From NCBI RefSeq assembly GCF_000760215.1, contig NZ_JNAW01000004.1, forward strand, positions 248,001 through 312,000: a stretch of 64,000 nucleotides of DNA, in the 5' to 3' direction. The DNA comes from Prochlorococcus sp. MIT 0603. Its GTDB lineage: Bacteria; Cyanobacteriota; Cyanobacteriia; PCC-6307; Cyanobiaceae. Under the pieces are notes generated by a model. The model worked only from the letters and a program-made list of their open reading frames with translations, was not told the origin of the DNA and did no database searches. How positions within the stretch are numbered: the first letter of the stretch is position 1; each line of letters opens with the position of its first letter. Both the position numbers and the translations under genes were made by a program. Of this stretch, positions 46,942 to 56,716 are shown piece after piece.

Positions 46942-48137
46942 CAATTTTTGTGCGAAGAAATACTGCTATTACTTTTCATCCAGCTCAACAGAGTATGGAA
47001 AATCACACTAATGCCTATTTCAAGAGAATTTTCATCAGGTGCAAAATGACCGTTGTGTAAAGGTGCACATCCGTCAGAAGCTGCTACACCTAGACGAAAC
47101 ATTGTCCCTGGAACATCCTCTAAAAACTCAGCAAAATCCTCTGCTCCTAATGAAGGCAATTCTAATCTCTTGACCTTTTCATCCCCGAGTAAGAATTTTG
47201 CAGACTGTTCAACCAAGTTGGTTAGGTCAAAATCATTAAAGACTGGAGGTGCAATAGGTATATAACGAACAACAGCCTTTCCACCGAGGCTTGAAGCAAT
47301 TGCTTTTATTTGTCTCTCCAACCAATTAGGAAGTGTTTGATTTAATTGTGGATCTAAACAACGGACTGTCCCCAAAAGCCTTACCCGGTCTGGTATGACA
47401 TTAAATGCATTTCCTCCTTCAATTTTACCGAAACTAATTACAACGGGTAAAAGAGAATCAAGCTGCCTACTAATAGCTTCTTGAACCCCACTAATAATCT
47501 TTGCTGCTATCCAGATTGAATCAACTGTCTGATGTGGTCTAGCTCCATGCCCACCGTCACCAATGATCTCTATTTCCAATTTCCCAGCTGCTGCAGTTAA
47601 AGTACCATTTCTAACGCCAATAAAACCAACTGGCAGTTCTGGATAAACATGCACACCAAAAAGAGCGTCTAAGCCTTTCGTCGCTCCATCTTGTTTCATC
47701 CATCTTGCACCAGATGCAATTTCCTCAGCCGGTTGAAATAAAAGTCTAATTCCTGTAAATGCACTATCGTTTTCAGCAAAAAGCCTTGCAACTCCTAGAC
47801 CTATACAAGTATGAAGATCATGCCCACATGCATGCATAACACCTTGAACAAGGGAAGCATATGAAAGGCCTGTCTTTTCCTCTACTGGCAAAGCATCCAT
47901 ATCAACTCTAAATCCAACCAAAGGACCATTTGTATTGCCTAGTTCTGCAATTAAACCTGTCTTTCCAACAGATTCGGTAACAGTCCATCCATATTCCTTT
48001 AATTGACCAGCAACTAAAGCAGCAGTTTGATGTTCCTCTCCACTCAATTCTGGGTGTGCATGTAAATGCCGTCTAAGTTCAATGAGATCAGGCAAGAAAG
48101 ACTGCAAACTTAAAATAGGTTTCTTTAACAAGCTCAT
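46941..48137 (-). CDS. M20-family amidohydrolase (N-acyl-amino-acid hydrolase type)
   Basis: Metallopeptidase of the hippurate/IAA-amino-acid hydrolase subfamily, removing acyl groups from amino acids. 398 residues. Seen: LRRHLHAHPELSGEEHQTA, MDALPVEEKTGL, metal site MHACGHDLHTCIGLG, FQPAEEIASGARWM with catalytic Glu, GVHVYPELPVG, a dimerisation domain with GDGGHGARPHQTVDSI, and SLGAEDFAEFLE. Substrate unknown. ATGA overlaps link it to the TPR gene downstream... of its own start (48134) and the small membrane gene at its end, so a three-gene transcript is likely. Confidence 0.92.
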   Translation of the reverse strand: MSLLKKPILSLQSFLPDLIELRRHLHAHPELSGEEHQTAALVAGQLKEYGWTVTESVGKTGLIAELGNTNGPLVGFRVDMDALPVEEKTGLSYASLVQGVMHACGHDLHTCIGLGVARLFAENDSAFTGIRLLFQPAEEIASGARWMKQDGATKGLDALFGVHVYPELPVGFIGVRNGTLTAAAGKLEIEIIGDGGHGARPHQTVDSIWIAAKIISGVQEAISRQLDSLLPVVISFGKIEGGNAFNVIPDRVRLLGTVRCLDPQLNQTLPNWLERQIKAIASSLGGKAVVRYIPIAPPVFNDFDLTNLVEQSAKFLLGDEKVKRLELPSLGAEDFAEFLEDVPGTMFRLGVAASDGCAPLHNGHFAPDENSLEIGISVIFHTLLSWMKSNSSISSHKN

Positions 48138-48922
48138 TTGTTTTGCAGATCTAAAAATGCCATAAGGTCCTTACTTGGACTTGGCGGCCAATGTCTTACG
48201 TATAAAAGCCAATCTTGATCGCTATATCTACTGTCAAGTCCAGCAACTGCTGCCCAGTGACTTTCTGCTTCTCCTATTGAGCCTTCTTTCCATAAAAGAG
48301 CAGTCAAAGCTGCTCTTCCATCAACAAACATTGGATATTTTCTAATTAGTGAGCGAAGGGCTTTTTCGGCTTGATCAAATTGATTCAATTGATAACAAGC
48401 CAAAGCTTCACCAGATAACGCCATAGTAAAACTTGAATCTGCTAAAGATGCTTTATGAAATAAGGTTTTTGACTGTAACCAATCACCATGAGCAGCGCCC
48501 ATTACATTTCCTAAATTATATAAAGCAGATGGATTATCAGGCTCCTTCTCGAGCACCCATAGATAGTCATCTATCGCGGCATCCCATTCTTCTAAGGCTT
48601 CTTCAGCAATTCCCCTATTTAGATGAGGGTCTATTTCCAAAGGTAAAAGTTCTATAGCTCGTGTTTGATCAAGAATTGCACCTTTAATATCTCCTAATAT
48701 TAAACGTACGTTACCTCTATTACTTAATGCAGAAGCATTTTCTGGAAATGAAGAAAGAAAGCTATCCCAACTTTTTAATGCATTTATGAAGTCCCCTTTA
48801 TGAGTTTGACTTAACGCTTTTTCAAAAACTAATGGACTTGAATCTTTTACTAAAGCCTCGCAAGGTGAAGTTAAAAGAAAGACAAGAGATAAAATGATTG
48901 AAAAAGACCAATATTTTTTCAT
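48134..48922 (-). CDS. exported TPR-repeat protein
   Basis: 262 residues. An N-terminal signal sequence (MKKYWSFSIILSLVFLLTS) is followed by tandem tetratricopeptide repeats from about 40 to 240, for example FPENASALSNRGNVRLILGD, then PHLNRGIAEEALEEWDAAID and SALYNLGNVMGAAHGDW. TPR domains scaffold protein complexes; the exported location suggests periplasm or thylakoid lumen. Photosystem assembly is a possible role but not shown. Its TGA overlaps the ATG of the amidohydrolase. ATG at 48922. Confidence 0.9.
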   Translation of the reverse strand: MKKYWSFSIILSLVFLLTSPCEALVKDSSPLVFEKALSQTHKGDFINALKSWDSFLSSFPENASALSNRGNVRLILGDIKGAILDQTRAIELLPLEIDPHLNRGIAEEALEEWDAAIDDYLWVLEKEPDNPSALYNLGNVMGAAHGDWLQSKTLFHKASLADSSFTMALSGEALACYQLNQFDQAEKALRSLIRKYPMFVDGRAALTALLWKEGSIGEAESHWAAVAGLDSRYSDQDWLLYVRHWPPSPSKDLMAFLDLQNK

Positions 48923-48947
48923 TGGATTATTGATAATTTTTCTTTAT

Positions 48948-50006
48948 TTAAATGTTTAGGTGCTCTTTAGCAGCTGAGGTAACAATTCTGCCCCTAGCAG
49001 TTCTTTTGAGAAAACCAATCTGTAAAAGGAAAGGTTCTACAACAGATTCCAATGTTGCAGTTTCTTCACCTAGTGCTGCAGCTAAAGTCTCCAAGCCAAC
49101 AGGGCCACCATTATGCTCATTTGATATAAATAAAAGCAAGCGTCTATCTGTTTGATCCAAACCTCGCTCATCGACTTGATGCAACCTTAAAGATTCATCA
49201 ACTACCATTTTATCTATAAGTTTCATTTTCATGTGCACAGTTGCAAAGTCTCTCACTCGACGCAGCAATCTATTGGCAATGCGAGGTGTTCCCCTGCATC
49301 TTCGAGCTATTTCATAACTACCTTCTATAGTCAATGGCAAGTTAAAAAGCTCTGCTGCTCTTCTAATAATCATTTGCAATTCCTCAAGATTATAAAAATT
49401 TAGTCTTTGACTGATACCAAATCTATCTCTTAATGGTGAACTTATAGCAGCAGGCTTGGTAGTAGCACCAACCAAAGTAAATCGCGGTAATTGTATCTCT
49501 CTCGTTCTTGCTGTTGTCCCTTTACCAACAGTTAAATCGAGTCGGAAATCTTCTAAAGCTGGGTACAAAAGCTCCTCAGCAACCTTCGAAAGTCTATGAA
49601 TCTCATCAACAAATAATAAGTCATTAGGTTGCAAATTTAGAAGTAAGCCAATAATGTCTCGAGGCCTCTCTAGTGCAGGAGCACTAGTAATACGACATTT
49701 CACACCAAGCTCATTAGCTAAGACCAAGGCCATTGTGGTTTTACCTAATCCAGGAGGGCCATACAGCAAAACATGATCTAAAGCTTCCTTTCTTGATAAA
49801 GATGCTTTAACAGAAATAGAGAGAACTTCTTTTAATTCTGTTTGACCAATAAATTCCTTCCACGACTTTGGCCTGAATGTATCTTCTTTAATAGACTTAC
49901 TTTCTTCCAACTTTTCTTCCAACATCACAATCGGATCTAACAACCTTGTCTTACGATTACGGTTGCTAGAGGAAGATTTCTCAGAGCCAGAAGACACAAT
50001 TGCCAT
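48948..50006 (-). CDS. ruvB: Holliday junction branch-migration helicase RuvB
   Basis: AAA+ motor that drives branch migration with RuvA. About 352 residues from ATG 50006 ([15 protein letters not shown]); a TTG at 50039 gives 11 more and is less likely. Seen: [18 protein letters not shown], Walker [11 protein letters not shown] at 82-91, Walker [12 protein letters not shown], sensor [31 protein letters not shown], and the winged-helix tail with [13 protein letters not shown]. Divergent from smpB, 50 bases apart. Confidence 0.97.
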   Translation of the reverse strand: MAIVSSGSEKSSSSNRNRKTRLLDPIVMLEEKLEESKSIKEDTFRPKSWKEFIGQTELKEVLSISVKASLSRKEALDHVLLYGPPGLGKTTMALVLANELGVKCRITSAPALERPRDIIGLLLNLQPNDLLFVDEIHRLSKVAEELLYPALEDFRLDLTVGKGTTARTREIQLPRFTLVGATTKPAAISSPLRDRFGISQRLNFYNLEELQMIIRRAAELFNLPLTIEGSYEIARRCRGTPRIANRLLRRVRDFATVHMKMKLIDKMVVDESLRLHQVDERGLDQTDRRLLLFISNEHNGGPVGLETLAAALGEETATLESVVEPFLLQIGFLKRTARGRIVTSAAKEHLNI

Positions 50007-50056
50007 ATTGGAAGGATAAGGAAACTTGTGTACTCTCAAAAGACTAATTACAGAAA

Positions 50057-50554
50057 ATGTCTAAAGCGAGTAACAAAAGAAAATCCAAAGGAATGCAAAA
50101 TAAGGCCAATAGGCACTTGGCTGAAAATCGCTATGCAAGATACCAATATGAAATTCTAGAAACACTAGAAACAGGAATAGAACTTCTTGGGACAGAAGTA
50201 AAATCCATAAGAGGCGGGAACACAAATTTAAGAGACGGCTTTTGTCTTATTCGCGATGGAAATCTTCTTTTACATAATGTGCATATTTCCACATTTAATA
50301 ATGCTGGGAATTTTTTCAATCATGAACCATTAAGGGTCCGCAGATTATTAGCTCATCGAAAAGAAATTAATAAGCTAGAAATTCAAATTAATAGAAAAGG
50401 ACTGACGATCATCCCATTGAAGCTATATCTCAGTGGGTCGTGGATCAAACTTTCTATAGGGCTTGGCAAAGGCAAAAAACTTCACGACAAAAGAGAAAGT
50501 GAAAAAAGAAAGCAAGTTGATAAAGAAACCAAATCAGCCATTGCTCGCTATTAA
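50057..50554 (+). CDS. smpB: tmRNA-binding protein SmpB
   Basis: Brings tmRNA to stalled ribosomes. 165 residues with the SmpB barrel: [80 protein letters not shown], and the C-terminal [16 protein letters not shown] helix that inserts in the ribosome. ATG at 50057. The ssrA gene itself is not in the window. Confidence 0.97.
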   Translation: MSKASNKRKSKGMQNKANRHLAENRYARYQYEILETLETGIELLGTEVKSIRGGNTNLRDGFCLIRDGNLLLHNVHISTFNNAGNFFNHEPLRVRRLLAHRKEINKLEIQINRKGLTIIPLKLYLSGSWIKLSIGLGKGKKLHDKRESEKRKQVDKETKSAIARY

Positions 50555-50584
50555 GATATTCAGGACAGCAAGCAAATTTTTATA

Positions 50585-50842
50585 ATGGACAAAATAGAAA
50601 AAAGATTAAGGCTAAAAATGCAAAGAGAAAAGCTTATAAAGTCATTAGAAGAGGTCTATAAAAATGCATTTGATCAACTTACGCGACTAGAAATTGAGGA
50701 TCAATCTATAGCAAAGCTTTCTCAAGCATTCCTTTTATCTCGACAAGCAGCTTTAAATCACTTGAAAATAGAAATAGAGAGGCCAATCATTACAACACCA
50801 CCTTGCATTGATTCAATTCAGGAAAATGTCAGCGATCCCTAG
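50585..50842 (+). CDS. small helical hypothetical protein
   Basis: 85 residues starting MDKIEKRLRLKMQREKLIKS. Mostly a long charged amphipathic helix with a heptad-like pattern (LEEVYKNAFDQLTRLEIEDQ and FLLSRQAALNHLKIEIE) and a short proline tail. ATG at 50585 sits 30 bases after smpB on the same strand, so probably co-transcribed with it. No known motif; a coiled-coil or small adaptor role would be guesswork. Confidence 0.6.
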   Translation: MDKIEKRLRLKMQREKLIKSLEEVYKNAFDQLTRLEIEDQSIAKLSQAFLLSRQAALNHLKIEIERPIITTPPCIDSIQENVSDP

Positions 50843-50939
50843 CAAAGCGAGGCCGTCTATAGGCTGCAAAAAAACACAAATCAATTAAATCTATTGTTAA
50901 TTGAATAGCAAGTTACATATCAATCTGCATCTAAATTGG

Positions 50940-51206
50940 CTAATTATTTTGCGGAGAAGGTGGCTCTAAACTCACATTTTCTGGAGGTGGCGTTGGATCA
51001 GGATCTGCGATCAACATATGTTGTAAAACGATTTCAGGACGCTCACTATCCCTCCATCTGATGCGATAGGCAGGCATTTTCGTGCCACGACTGGTTGTTT
51101 GTTCAACAGGTTCCATAACCCAACCCCGCCTAGAACGGCCTTGAGGATTGCGCTTAACCACAGCATCGGTGTGCTTAAACCTGAAACCAACGCGCTCACC
51201 ACTCAT
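50940..51206 (-). CDS. small conserved hypothetical protein
   Basis: 88 residues. The N-terminal half is basic and beta-rich: RVGFRFKHTDAVVKRNPQGR, then GWVMEPVEQTTSRGTKMPAY and RIRWRDSERPEIVLQHMLI, with a proline/acid tail. I recall it as a conserved cyanobacterial unknown. The compact barrel-like pattern would suit a small nucleic-acid-binding protein; that is inference. On the lysS strand but 56 bases beyond the lysS stop, so probably the last gene of that unit. Confidence 0.65.
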   Translation of the reverse strand: MSGERVGFRFKHTDAVVKRNPQGRSRRGWVMEPVEQTTSRGTKMPAYRIRWRDSERPEIVLQHMLIADPDPTPPPENVSLEPPSPQNN

Positions 51207-51262
51207 CCGTAAGACGACTTCATACTGGATCTATTATCCACTTTGAAGGTACCCTTATCCTA

Positions 51263-52771
51263 TTACTGAGAACCGGACTCTGGGCGAAGTAACGGAAAAG
51301 CAATCACATCACGTATAGATGGACTATCTGTTAAAAGCATTGCCAAACGATCTATTCCAATACCAAGTCCACCTGTTGGGGGCATACCAATCTCCAAAGC
51401 ATTAAGAAAGTCCTCATCTATTGCATGTGCTTCTAGATCACCATCATTTTTTCGATTCTGCTGTTTCACAAGACGTTCTCTTTGATCAATTGGATCAATT
51501 AATTCACTAAAAGCATTAGCAATTTCACGACCAGAAATGAATAATTCAAATCTCTCAACAATTCCAGGCTTATTTCTATGTTTTCTAGCTAAAGGTGAAA
51601 TATCAATAGGGTAATCCGTGACAAAAGTTGGTTGAATAAGCTTTGGTTCTACCTTTTGTTCAAAAGCTTCATTCATCAATCGACCAACTGTATTAGCTTC
51701 ATCAGGCACACCTAAACCAGCATTGAGCATTGCAGAGGAAGCCTTATCTCTATTATTTCCAAAACCATCAAAGTCTAAACCTGTTTCCTGAAAAACTAGC
51801 TCCTGCATAGTCTCTCTTCGCCAAGGAGGCGTTAGGTCAAGAGATACTCCTTGATAAGAAATTTTTGTAGAGTTACATATTTGCATACAAATTGACACAA
51901 CAAGTTCCTCAGTTAAATCCATCATTTGCTTGTAATCTGCAAATGCTTGATATATCTCAACCGAAGTAAATTCAGGATTATGCCTTGAACTAACACCTTC
52001 ATTCCTAAAGATTCGGCCTATCTCATATACACGCTCAAAACCTCCTACTACAAGTCTCTTTAAATGGAGTTCAGTAGCAATTCTTAGAAAAAGTGGAACA
52101 TCAAACGTATTGTGATGAGTAATAAAAGGCCTTGCATCAGCACCACCAGATTCAGCCTGAAGAACTGGTGTTTCAATTTCTAGGAATCCATGATTATCCA
52201 ACCATCGACGAATAGAGCTAACCATCAAAGCTCTTTTTTGAAAGGTTTTACGTGAATCTGGATTAACAATTAAATCAAGGTAGCGCTGTCTATATCTCTT
52301 CTCTACATCAGCTAAACCATGCCATTTATCAGGTAATGGTTGCAATGATTTGCATAGCATTTTCCATGAATAAACTTTTATAGATAACTCACCTCGATCA
52401 GTTCGTCTCAAAATTCCCGAGACACCAATCCAATCTCCTGAATCAACAAAATCTGTTATTTGTTTGAATGGGCCAGGATCTGCTTGAGCAGTATTAAATT
52501 TTTCCAGAGTCAGCTTCTCGAGAAAAAGCTGAATCGTTCCACTATCATCAGACAACTTAAAGAAAGCAAGCTTTCCCATAACTCTGCGAGCTAGAACTCT
52601 TCCTGCAATAGAAACCTCAAGATCCCTCTCTTGACCATTTGGCAAATCAAGATGATCTTGCTGCAATTGAACAGTTTTATGTGTTGGTTGAAAATTAACT
52701 GCATACGGCTCTATACCCATTTCGCGCATGGAATTAGCCTTAGTTAAACGTGTTTCTCTTAAATCAGACAA
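51263..52771 (-). CDS. lysS: lysyl-tRNA synthetase, class II
   Basis: Charges tRNA-Lys. 502 residues: N-terminal OB-fold anticodon domain ([32 protein letters not shown]), then the class II core with motif 1 [20 protein letters not shown], motif 2 [20 protein letters not shown] and motif 3 [17 protein letters not shown]. Start is TTG at 52771, matching the family's MSDLRETRL beginning; the next ATG (52729) would cut it. 71 bases downstream of rpaB. Confidence 0.97.
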   Translation of the reverse strand: MSDLRETRLTKANSMREMGIEPYAVNFQPTHKTVQLQQDHLDLPNGQERDLEVSIAGRVLARRVMGKLAFFKLSDDSGTIQLFLEKLTLEKFNTAQADPGPFKQITDFVDSGDWIGVSGILRRTDRGELSIKVYSWKMLCKSLQPLPDKWHGLADVEKRYRQRYLDLIVNPDSRKTFQKRALMVSSIRRWLDNHGFLEIETPVLQAESGGADARPFITHHNTFDVPLFLRIATELHLKRLVVGGFERVYEIGRIFRNEGVSSRHNPEFTSVEIYQAFADYKQMMDLTEELVVSICMQICNSTKISYQGVSLDLTPPWRRETMQELVFQETGLDFDGFGNNRDKASSAMLNAGLGVPDEANTVGRLMNEAFEQKVEPKLIQPTFVTDYPIDISPLARKHRNKPGIVERFELFISGREIANAFSELIDPIDQRERLVKQQNRKNDGDLEAHAIDEDFLNALEIGMPPTGGLGIGIDRLAMLLTDSPSIRDVIAFPLLRPESGSQ

Positions 52772-52842
52772 AGTAGAATCAAATCATTTATTTCTACTGA
52801 GAGTAGATAGATTAGCTAAGAAAAAAAAGTGTTTCTTTGTAT

Positions 52843-53652
52843 TTAAGAGTTAACTGTTTGGAACTCCCCTAACCTCTGGGAAGAATAGCCAATACCTCTG
52901 ACAGTCAGAATTAATTCGGGGTTACGTGGGTCTGGCTCAAGTTTTCCTCTTAATCTGGCAACATAAACATCAACAACTCTCAAATCAGCTGCTCTTCTAG
53001 GGGGGTATCCCCATAGTTGCTCCAGAATCTCTGCCCTTGGAACAACTTTACCTGGATCGCGGAAAAGCAATTCAAGCAAACTAAATTCTGTATAAGTCAA
53101 ACCGATTCTTTCTCCACCTCTACTTACCTGACGTCTATTTGTATCAACTACTAATTCCCCTAATTTCATTACTCCTTGACCAGCAGGAATCTCTCTTGGC
53201 TCTGCAACAGATGCTCCAGGACCCATCCTCCGCAAGATAGTGGCTATTCTGGCCTCTAATTCTTTCGGACTAAAGGGCTTTGACAAATAATCATCAGCCC
53301 CTAAATCAAGTCCAGCAACCCTCTCAGAAATAGCCTCAAGAGCACTAAGAAAAATTATTGGAACTATCGATTCAGCCCTTATTCTTCTGCAAACAGCAAA
53401 TCCATCAAGCTTGGGAAGCATTACATCTAAAACAACAAGATCTGGAACTTCCTGATGAAAAATATCTAATGCCTCTTCTCCATCCTTAGCAGAAACAACA
53501 TTATATCCAGCAAGCTCAAGCCTTGTAACTAAAACTTTCAACACTGCTGGCTCATCATCGACAACCAAAATTGTTGCGTTTGGAGATGCAACTGGCTTCG
53601 AAGCGGGCCCATCGTTGCTTTTATGAAGCATGGATGAACCTTCATCATGCAT
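52843..53652 (-). CDS. rpaB: OmpR-type response regulator RpaB (Ycf27)
   Basis: Essential DNA-binding regulator of photosynthesis genes under high light and redox stress. 269 residues. Receiver domain: VDDE acidic pair D32/D33, phospho-acceptor D76 in LVVLDVMLPKLDG, K125 in LSKPFSPKELEAR. Then an OmpR winged helix with GERIGLTYTEFSLLELLFRD, RAEILEQLWGYPPRRAADLR and VDVYVARLRGKLE. The receiver with its GLDLGADDYLSKPFSPKELE resembles RpaB rather than RpaA. About 25 extra residues precede the receiver. ATG at 53652. Confidence 0.85.
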   Translation of the reverse strand: MHDEGSSMLHKSNDGPASKPVASPNATILVVDDEPAVLKVLVTRLELAGYNVVSAKDGEEALDIFHQEVPDLVVLDVMLPKLDGFAVCRRIRAESIVPIIFLSALEAISERVAGLDLGADDYLSKPFSPKELEARIATILRRMGPGASVAEPREIPAGQGVMKLGELVVDTNRRQVSRGGERIGLTYTEFSLLELLFRDPGKVVPRAEILEQLWGYPPRRAADLRVVDVYVARLRGKLEPDPRNPELILTVRGIGYSSQRLGEFQTVNS

Positions 53653-53724
53653 GTTGAATCCTCATTTAGCCATGTAAACATAGCCTTCCACCCCCAACCC
53701 AAGGCAATTCCTATAAGGCTAAAT

Positions 53725-53730
53725 ATTATA
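53725..53730 (-). promoter_or_regulatory. putative -10 element of rpaB
   Basis: TATAAT on the minus strand (53730-53725), about 73 bases before the rpaB ATG, in a 211-base gap that also holds a palindrome-like AGGCATTATTGCCT (53771-53784 region). A poor -35 (GTTAAA) is 17 bases upstream. The gap has no other recognisable gene. Confidence 0.45.
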
Positions 53731-53863
53731 TTTTTCCAAAAAATTTAACATTTCGAGAGTATTTACCCTTAGGCAATAATGCCTATTATTAACACTCGCC
53801 AAGATATTTGAAACTCTATTATCAGTGATTTCTGAACGTACTTCTTTGTGAAAAATCCATTTA

Positions 53864-54373
53864 TCAGCTTGATCTTTCAGCTTTTCCTTTGAAAAAGAAA
53901 TTAAGTATTGATGAACAAAGAAATGGGGAAATCAATCCGCTTATGATTGATCCAGCCAAAATGGTATAAAAAGCCCATAGATTGAAAAAACTTCCCTTAA
54001 AAGCAAATATTTGTTGAAACCATATACTCAGACCACTTAGAAATGAACCAATCCAAATCAAAAAGCCAAGTGCGAAAATGTTGTCAGTCAATTTTTCTTT
54101 AATTCCCAATCTTCCCCACCAATAACCTAAAAGCATCAAGGCTGGGATTTCAGTAACTCCGTCAAGATTCATTCCATCTAAAATGATTCCTAAACATAAA
54201 CCAGCGAATAGTCCAAGAACAGGTCCTTCTTCTAAAGCCCAGGGTAATAACCATATTAGAGCCCACCTAGGACCTACACCAGAGATAGCAAGCCATGAAG
54301 GAGATAAAAACGTGAAAAAAGGAACTGTTAACCCTAAAAATTGATACAAAATTCTTTTGTTTTCTCTTTTCAT
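53864..54373 (-). CDS. mreD: rod-shape protein MreD
   Basis: Integral membrane partner of MreB and MreC. From ATG 54373 (MKRENKRILYQFL) it is 169 residues with five or six hydrophobic segments. That ATG overlaps the mreC stop as ATGA; an upstream start at 54397 would overlap mreC by 28 bases and is less likely. Sequence is poorly conserved, as usual for MreD; LFAGLCLGIILDGMNLDGVT is the recognisable motif. Identity is strengthened by the mreB-mreC-mreD order. Confidence 0.88.
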   Translation of the reverse strand: MKRENKRILYQFLGLTVPFFTFLSPSWLAISGVGPRWALIWLLPWALEEGPVLGLFAGLCLGIILDGMNLDGVTEIPALMLLGYWWGRLGIKEKLTDNIFALGFLIWIGSFLSGLSIWFQQIFAFKGSFFNLWAFYTILAGSIISGLISPFLCSSILNFFFKGKAERSS

Positions 54374-55116
54374 TGACGGCTTTGAACTTTCACCCAATCA
54401 ATAGCCTCTGGCGAAGCAATTAATTGAATTACAGCATTAGGGGAAGGCATGGTTTCTTCGTTTATAAACTGAATAACCCCAACAGGAATATTAGGCGGAA
54501 GAAGAGTGCTCGCAGGCGAAGTGCTAACAACATCGCCTAATCGCGCATTAGGAATTTTATTCAAAAATTCTAACTGAGGACGATTTGTTCCAACTCCCAA
54601 CAAGACTCCGTGAACTTTTGAACGTTCTATCCAAACACCTAAGTTCATCCCAGGAGATGTAAGCAGTCTTACTCTTGAAGTCGTTGGCGTAACACTATCT
54701 ATTAGACCAAGTAATCCTCCTGGACCCAATACAGCATCTCCAATAGAAATACCATCAATAGAGCCTTTATTTAGATCTAATTGCTGCCAAAAATCTCTAG
54801 ATCTTCGAGAAATTACAGCCGCAGAAATTTGATTTTTATTATTAGAGTTTTTTAATTCTAATAACTGTCTTAAACGCAGATTATCTTTTTCCAGTAAATC
54901 AAGTTTGATTTTTTGTTCTATATCAATACCATTTGTTATCCATTCTTTTTGAGCTGTTCCAGGCCAAAAAGGTCTAGTCAGAAAGGAGAATGCATCAAGC
55001 ATTAACGAACCTTTTGAAAACCTAACAAAAATAAAAAATAAAGTTAGGAAAAACCATGTCCAAATACTTCTGTTCAACCACCAACGAAAAGCAACTTTTC
55101 GTCGAGTATTTACCAT
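54370..55116 (-). CDS. mreC: rod-shape protein MreC
   Basis: Periplasmic anchor of the elongasome. 248 residues: an N-terminal membrane segment (about 17-32), a coiled coil with LLEKDNLRLRQLLELKN, then the beta-barrel with LDLNKGSIDGISIGDAVLGP, GLLGLIDSVTPTTSRVRLLT and GVLLGVGTNRPQLEFLN. ATG at 55116 lies four bases from the mreB stop, and its stop overlaps mreD, so mreBCD is one operon. Confidence 0.94.
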   Translation of the reverse strand: MVNTRRKVAFRWWLNRSIWTWFFLTLFFIFVRFSKGSLMLDAFSFLTRPFWPGTAQKEWITNGIDIEQKIKLDLLEKDNLRLRQLLELKNSNNKNQISAAVISRRSRDFWQQLDLNKGSIDGISIGDAVLGPGGLLGLIDSVTPTTSRVRLLTSPGMNLGVWIERSKVHGVLLGVGTNRPQLEFLNKIPNARLGDVVSTSPASTLLPPNIPVGVIQFINEETMPSPNAVIQLIASPEAIDWVKVQSRQ

Positions 55117-55120
55117 TTAA

Positions 55121-56173
55121 TTAATCCCTTACAGCATTTCTTGCAAATTCGGGTGTATCGACAACTCTTTTGAGACGCCTAAAGTCATCAAGAACCTGAC
55201 CGCAGCCATTCACTACGCATAAAAGAGGCTCCTCAGCCACATGCGTGAATATCCCTGTTTCATGGCTTACAAGATCACTTATTCCTCTAACTAGCGCGCC
55301 ACCACCTGCGAGCATTATTCCTCTATCAACAATATCTGCAGCCAATTCAGGTGGTGTTCTTTCTAAAACTCTTTTTACTGCATCAACAATTTTATTTAAA
55401 GGTTCAGACATTGCTTCTCGAAGATCACCTGCCTGCAAAGAAATTGATCGAGGCAAACCAGAAAGCAAATGAAGACCACGAACATCCATAGACTCCAAGT
55501 CAAACTCATTATTGGGAAAAGCAGATCCAACTCGAATCTTGATTTCTTCTGCAGTTCGTTCTCCAACCACAAGATTATGTACCTTCTTTAAATATGTAGC
55601 GATTGCATCATTAATCTCATCACCAGCCACACGAACTGATTCACTTAAAACGGTTCCTCCCAAGCTAAGAACTGCTACTTCTGTTGTCCCACCACCAATA
55701 TCTACAATCATCGTTCCTATTGGCTCTGTAACAGGAAGATGAGCACCAATGGCTGCTGCAACAGGTTCATCAATTAAATGGACTTCTCTAGCACCTGCCA
55801 AGCCAGCCTCTCGAACTGCTCTACGTTCAACACTAGTTACACCACTTGGTATTCCCACAACTAATCTTGGGGCTATAATTCCTCTCCCTTCATTGCACTT
55901 CTGAATAAACGTTTTTAGCATTTGCTCTGCTGCATCAAAATCTGCAATAACTCCATCCCTCAATGGTCGGACTGCACGAATATTTCCAGGGGTACGCCCC
56001 AACATCATCTTGGCATCATCACCAACAGCTAAAGGCTCACCTTCCTCTAAATCCATAGCAACAACAGAAGGTTCTTCAAGAACTATCCCTTTGCCCTGTA
56101 CATAAATTAGAGTATTGGCTGTGCCAAGATCTATTCCTATATCGCGAGAAAGTCTAAAACGTCGAAAGAACAC
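55121..56173 (-). CDS. mreB: rod-shape actin homologue MreB
   Basis: Bacterial actin that directs lateral cell-wall synthesis, and works with RodA (7433-8710). 350 residues. Seen: N-terminal amphipathic MFFRRFRLSRDIGIDLGTAN, phosphate loops DLGTANTLIY and DIGGGTTEVAVLSLGG, adenosine-binding GIMLAGGGALVRGISDLV, and a C-terminal hydrophobic interface. Start is GTG at 56173; the sequence MFFRRF matches the family N terminus. First gene of mreBCD; divergent from ssb by 151 bases. Confidence 0.97.
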   Translation of the reverse strand: MFFRRFRLSRDIGIDLGTANTLIYVQGKGIVLEEPSVVAMDLEEGEPLAVGDDAKMMLGRTPGNIRAVRPLRDGVIADFDAAEQMLKTFIQKCNEGRGIIAPRLVVGIPSGVTSVERRAVREAGLAGAREVHLIDEPVAAAIGAHLPVTEPIGTMIVDIGGGTTEVAVLSLGGTVLSESVRVAGDEINDAIATYLKKVHNLVVGERTAEEIKIRVGSAFPNNEFDLESMDVRGLHLLSGLPRSISLQAGDLREAMSEPLNKIVDAVKRVLERTPPELAADIVDRGIMLAGGGALVRGISDLVSHETGIFTHVAEEPLLCVVNGCGQVLDDFRRLKRVVDTPEFARNAVRD

Positions 56174-56324
56174 GGGATTAATTTAGAGAGAGTTTAGTAA
56201 GATCGTTTTATAAGACTAATAAAGGAGTCTTCAAAAAACAAAAAGTCGTTTTCAAAAAAAAACTTTTCAAACAACTATAATTAAATGGAGCTATATTCAA
56301 TTTACAAAATAATTTAGATAAATA

Positions 56325-56714
56325 ATGAGTTTAAATGCAGTAAATCTAGTGGGAAGAGCTGGAAGAGATCCTGAAGTGCGATACTTCGAATCAGGAAGCA
56401 TTGTTGCAAATTTTACACTTGCTGTAAACAGAAGAAGTAGAAATGACGAACCTGATTGGTTTAATTTAGAAATATGGGGTAAGCAAGCTCAAGTCGCAGC
56501 AGATTATGTAAGAAAAGGCTCACTAATAGGAATTACAGGAAGCTTAAAACTAGATCAGTGGAAAGATAAAACAACTGGAGAAAATAAATCTAAGCCAATT
56601 ATTAGAGTTGACCGACTAAATCTTCTAGGCTCAAGAAAAGATTCTGCAAATAATGAAATAACAAATAATCCATCATCATTTACCAAGGGAAGTAATCAAG
56701 ATATTCCTTTTTAA
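56325..56714 (+). CDS. ssb: single-stranded DNA-binding protein
   Basis: Binds exposed DNA strands during replication and repair. 129 residues: the OB fold with NLVGRAGRDPEVRYFESGSI, NFTLAVNRRSRNDEPDWFNL and GKQAQVAADYVRKGSLIGIT, then a short low-complexity linker (SSFTKGSNQ) and the acidic tip DIPF, the conserved C-terminal protein-docking peptide. Linker is short, as in small cyanobacterial SSBs. ATG at 56325. Convergent with the DedA gene, two bases apart. Confidence 0.95.
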   Translation: MSLNAVNLVGRAGRDPEVRYFESGSIVANFTLAVNRRSRNDEPDWFNLEIWGKQAQVAADYVRKGSLIGITGSLKLDQWKDKTTGENKSKPIIRVDRLNLLGSRKDSANNEITNNPSSFTKGSNQDIPF

Positions 56715-56716
56715 TT

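Noticed and set aside
53771-53784. AGGCAATAATGCCT palindrome upstream of rpaB
   Set aside because: Short and AT-centred; mentioned with the promoter but not strong enough as a separate feature.
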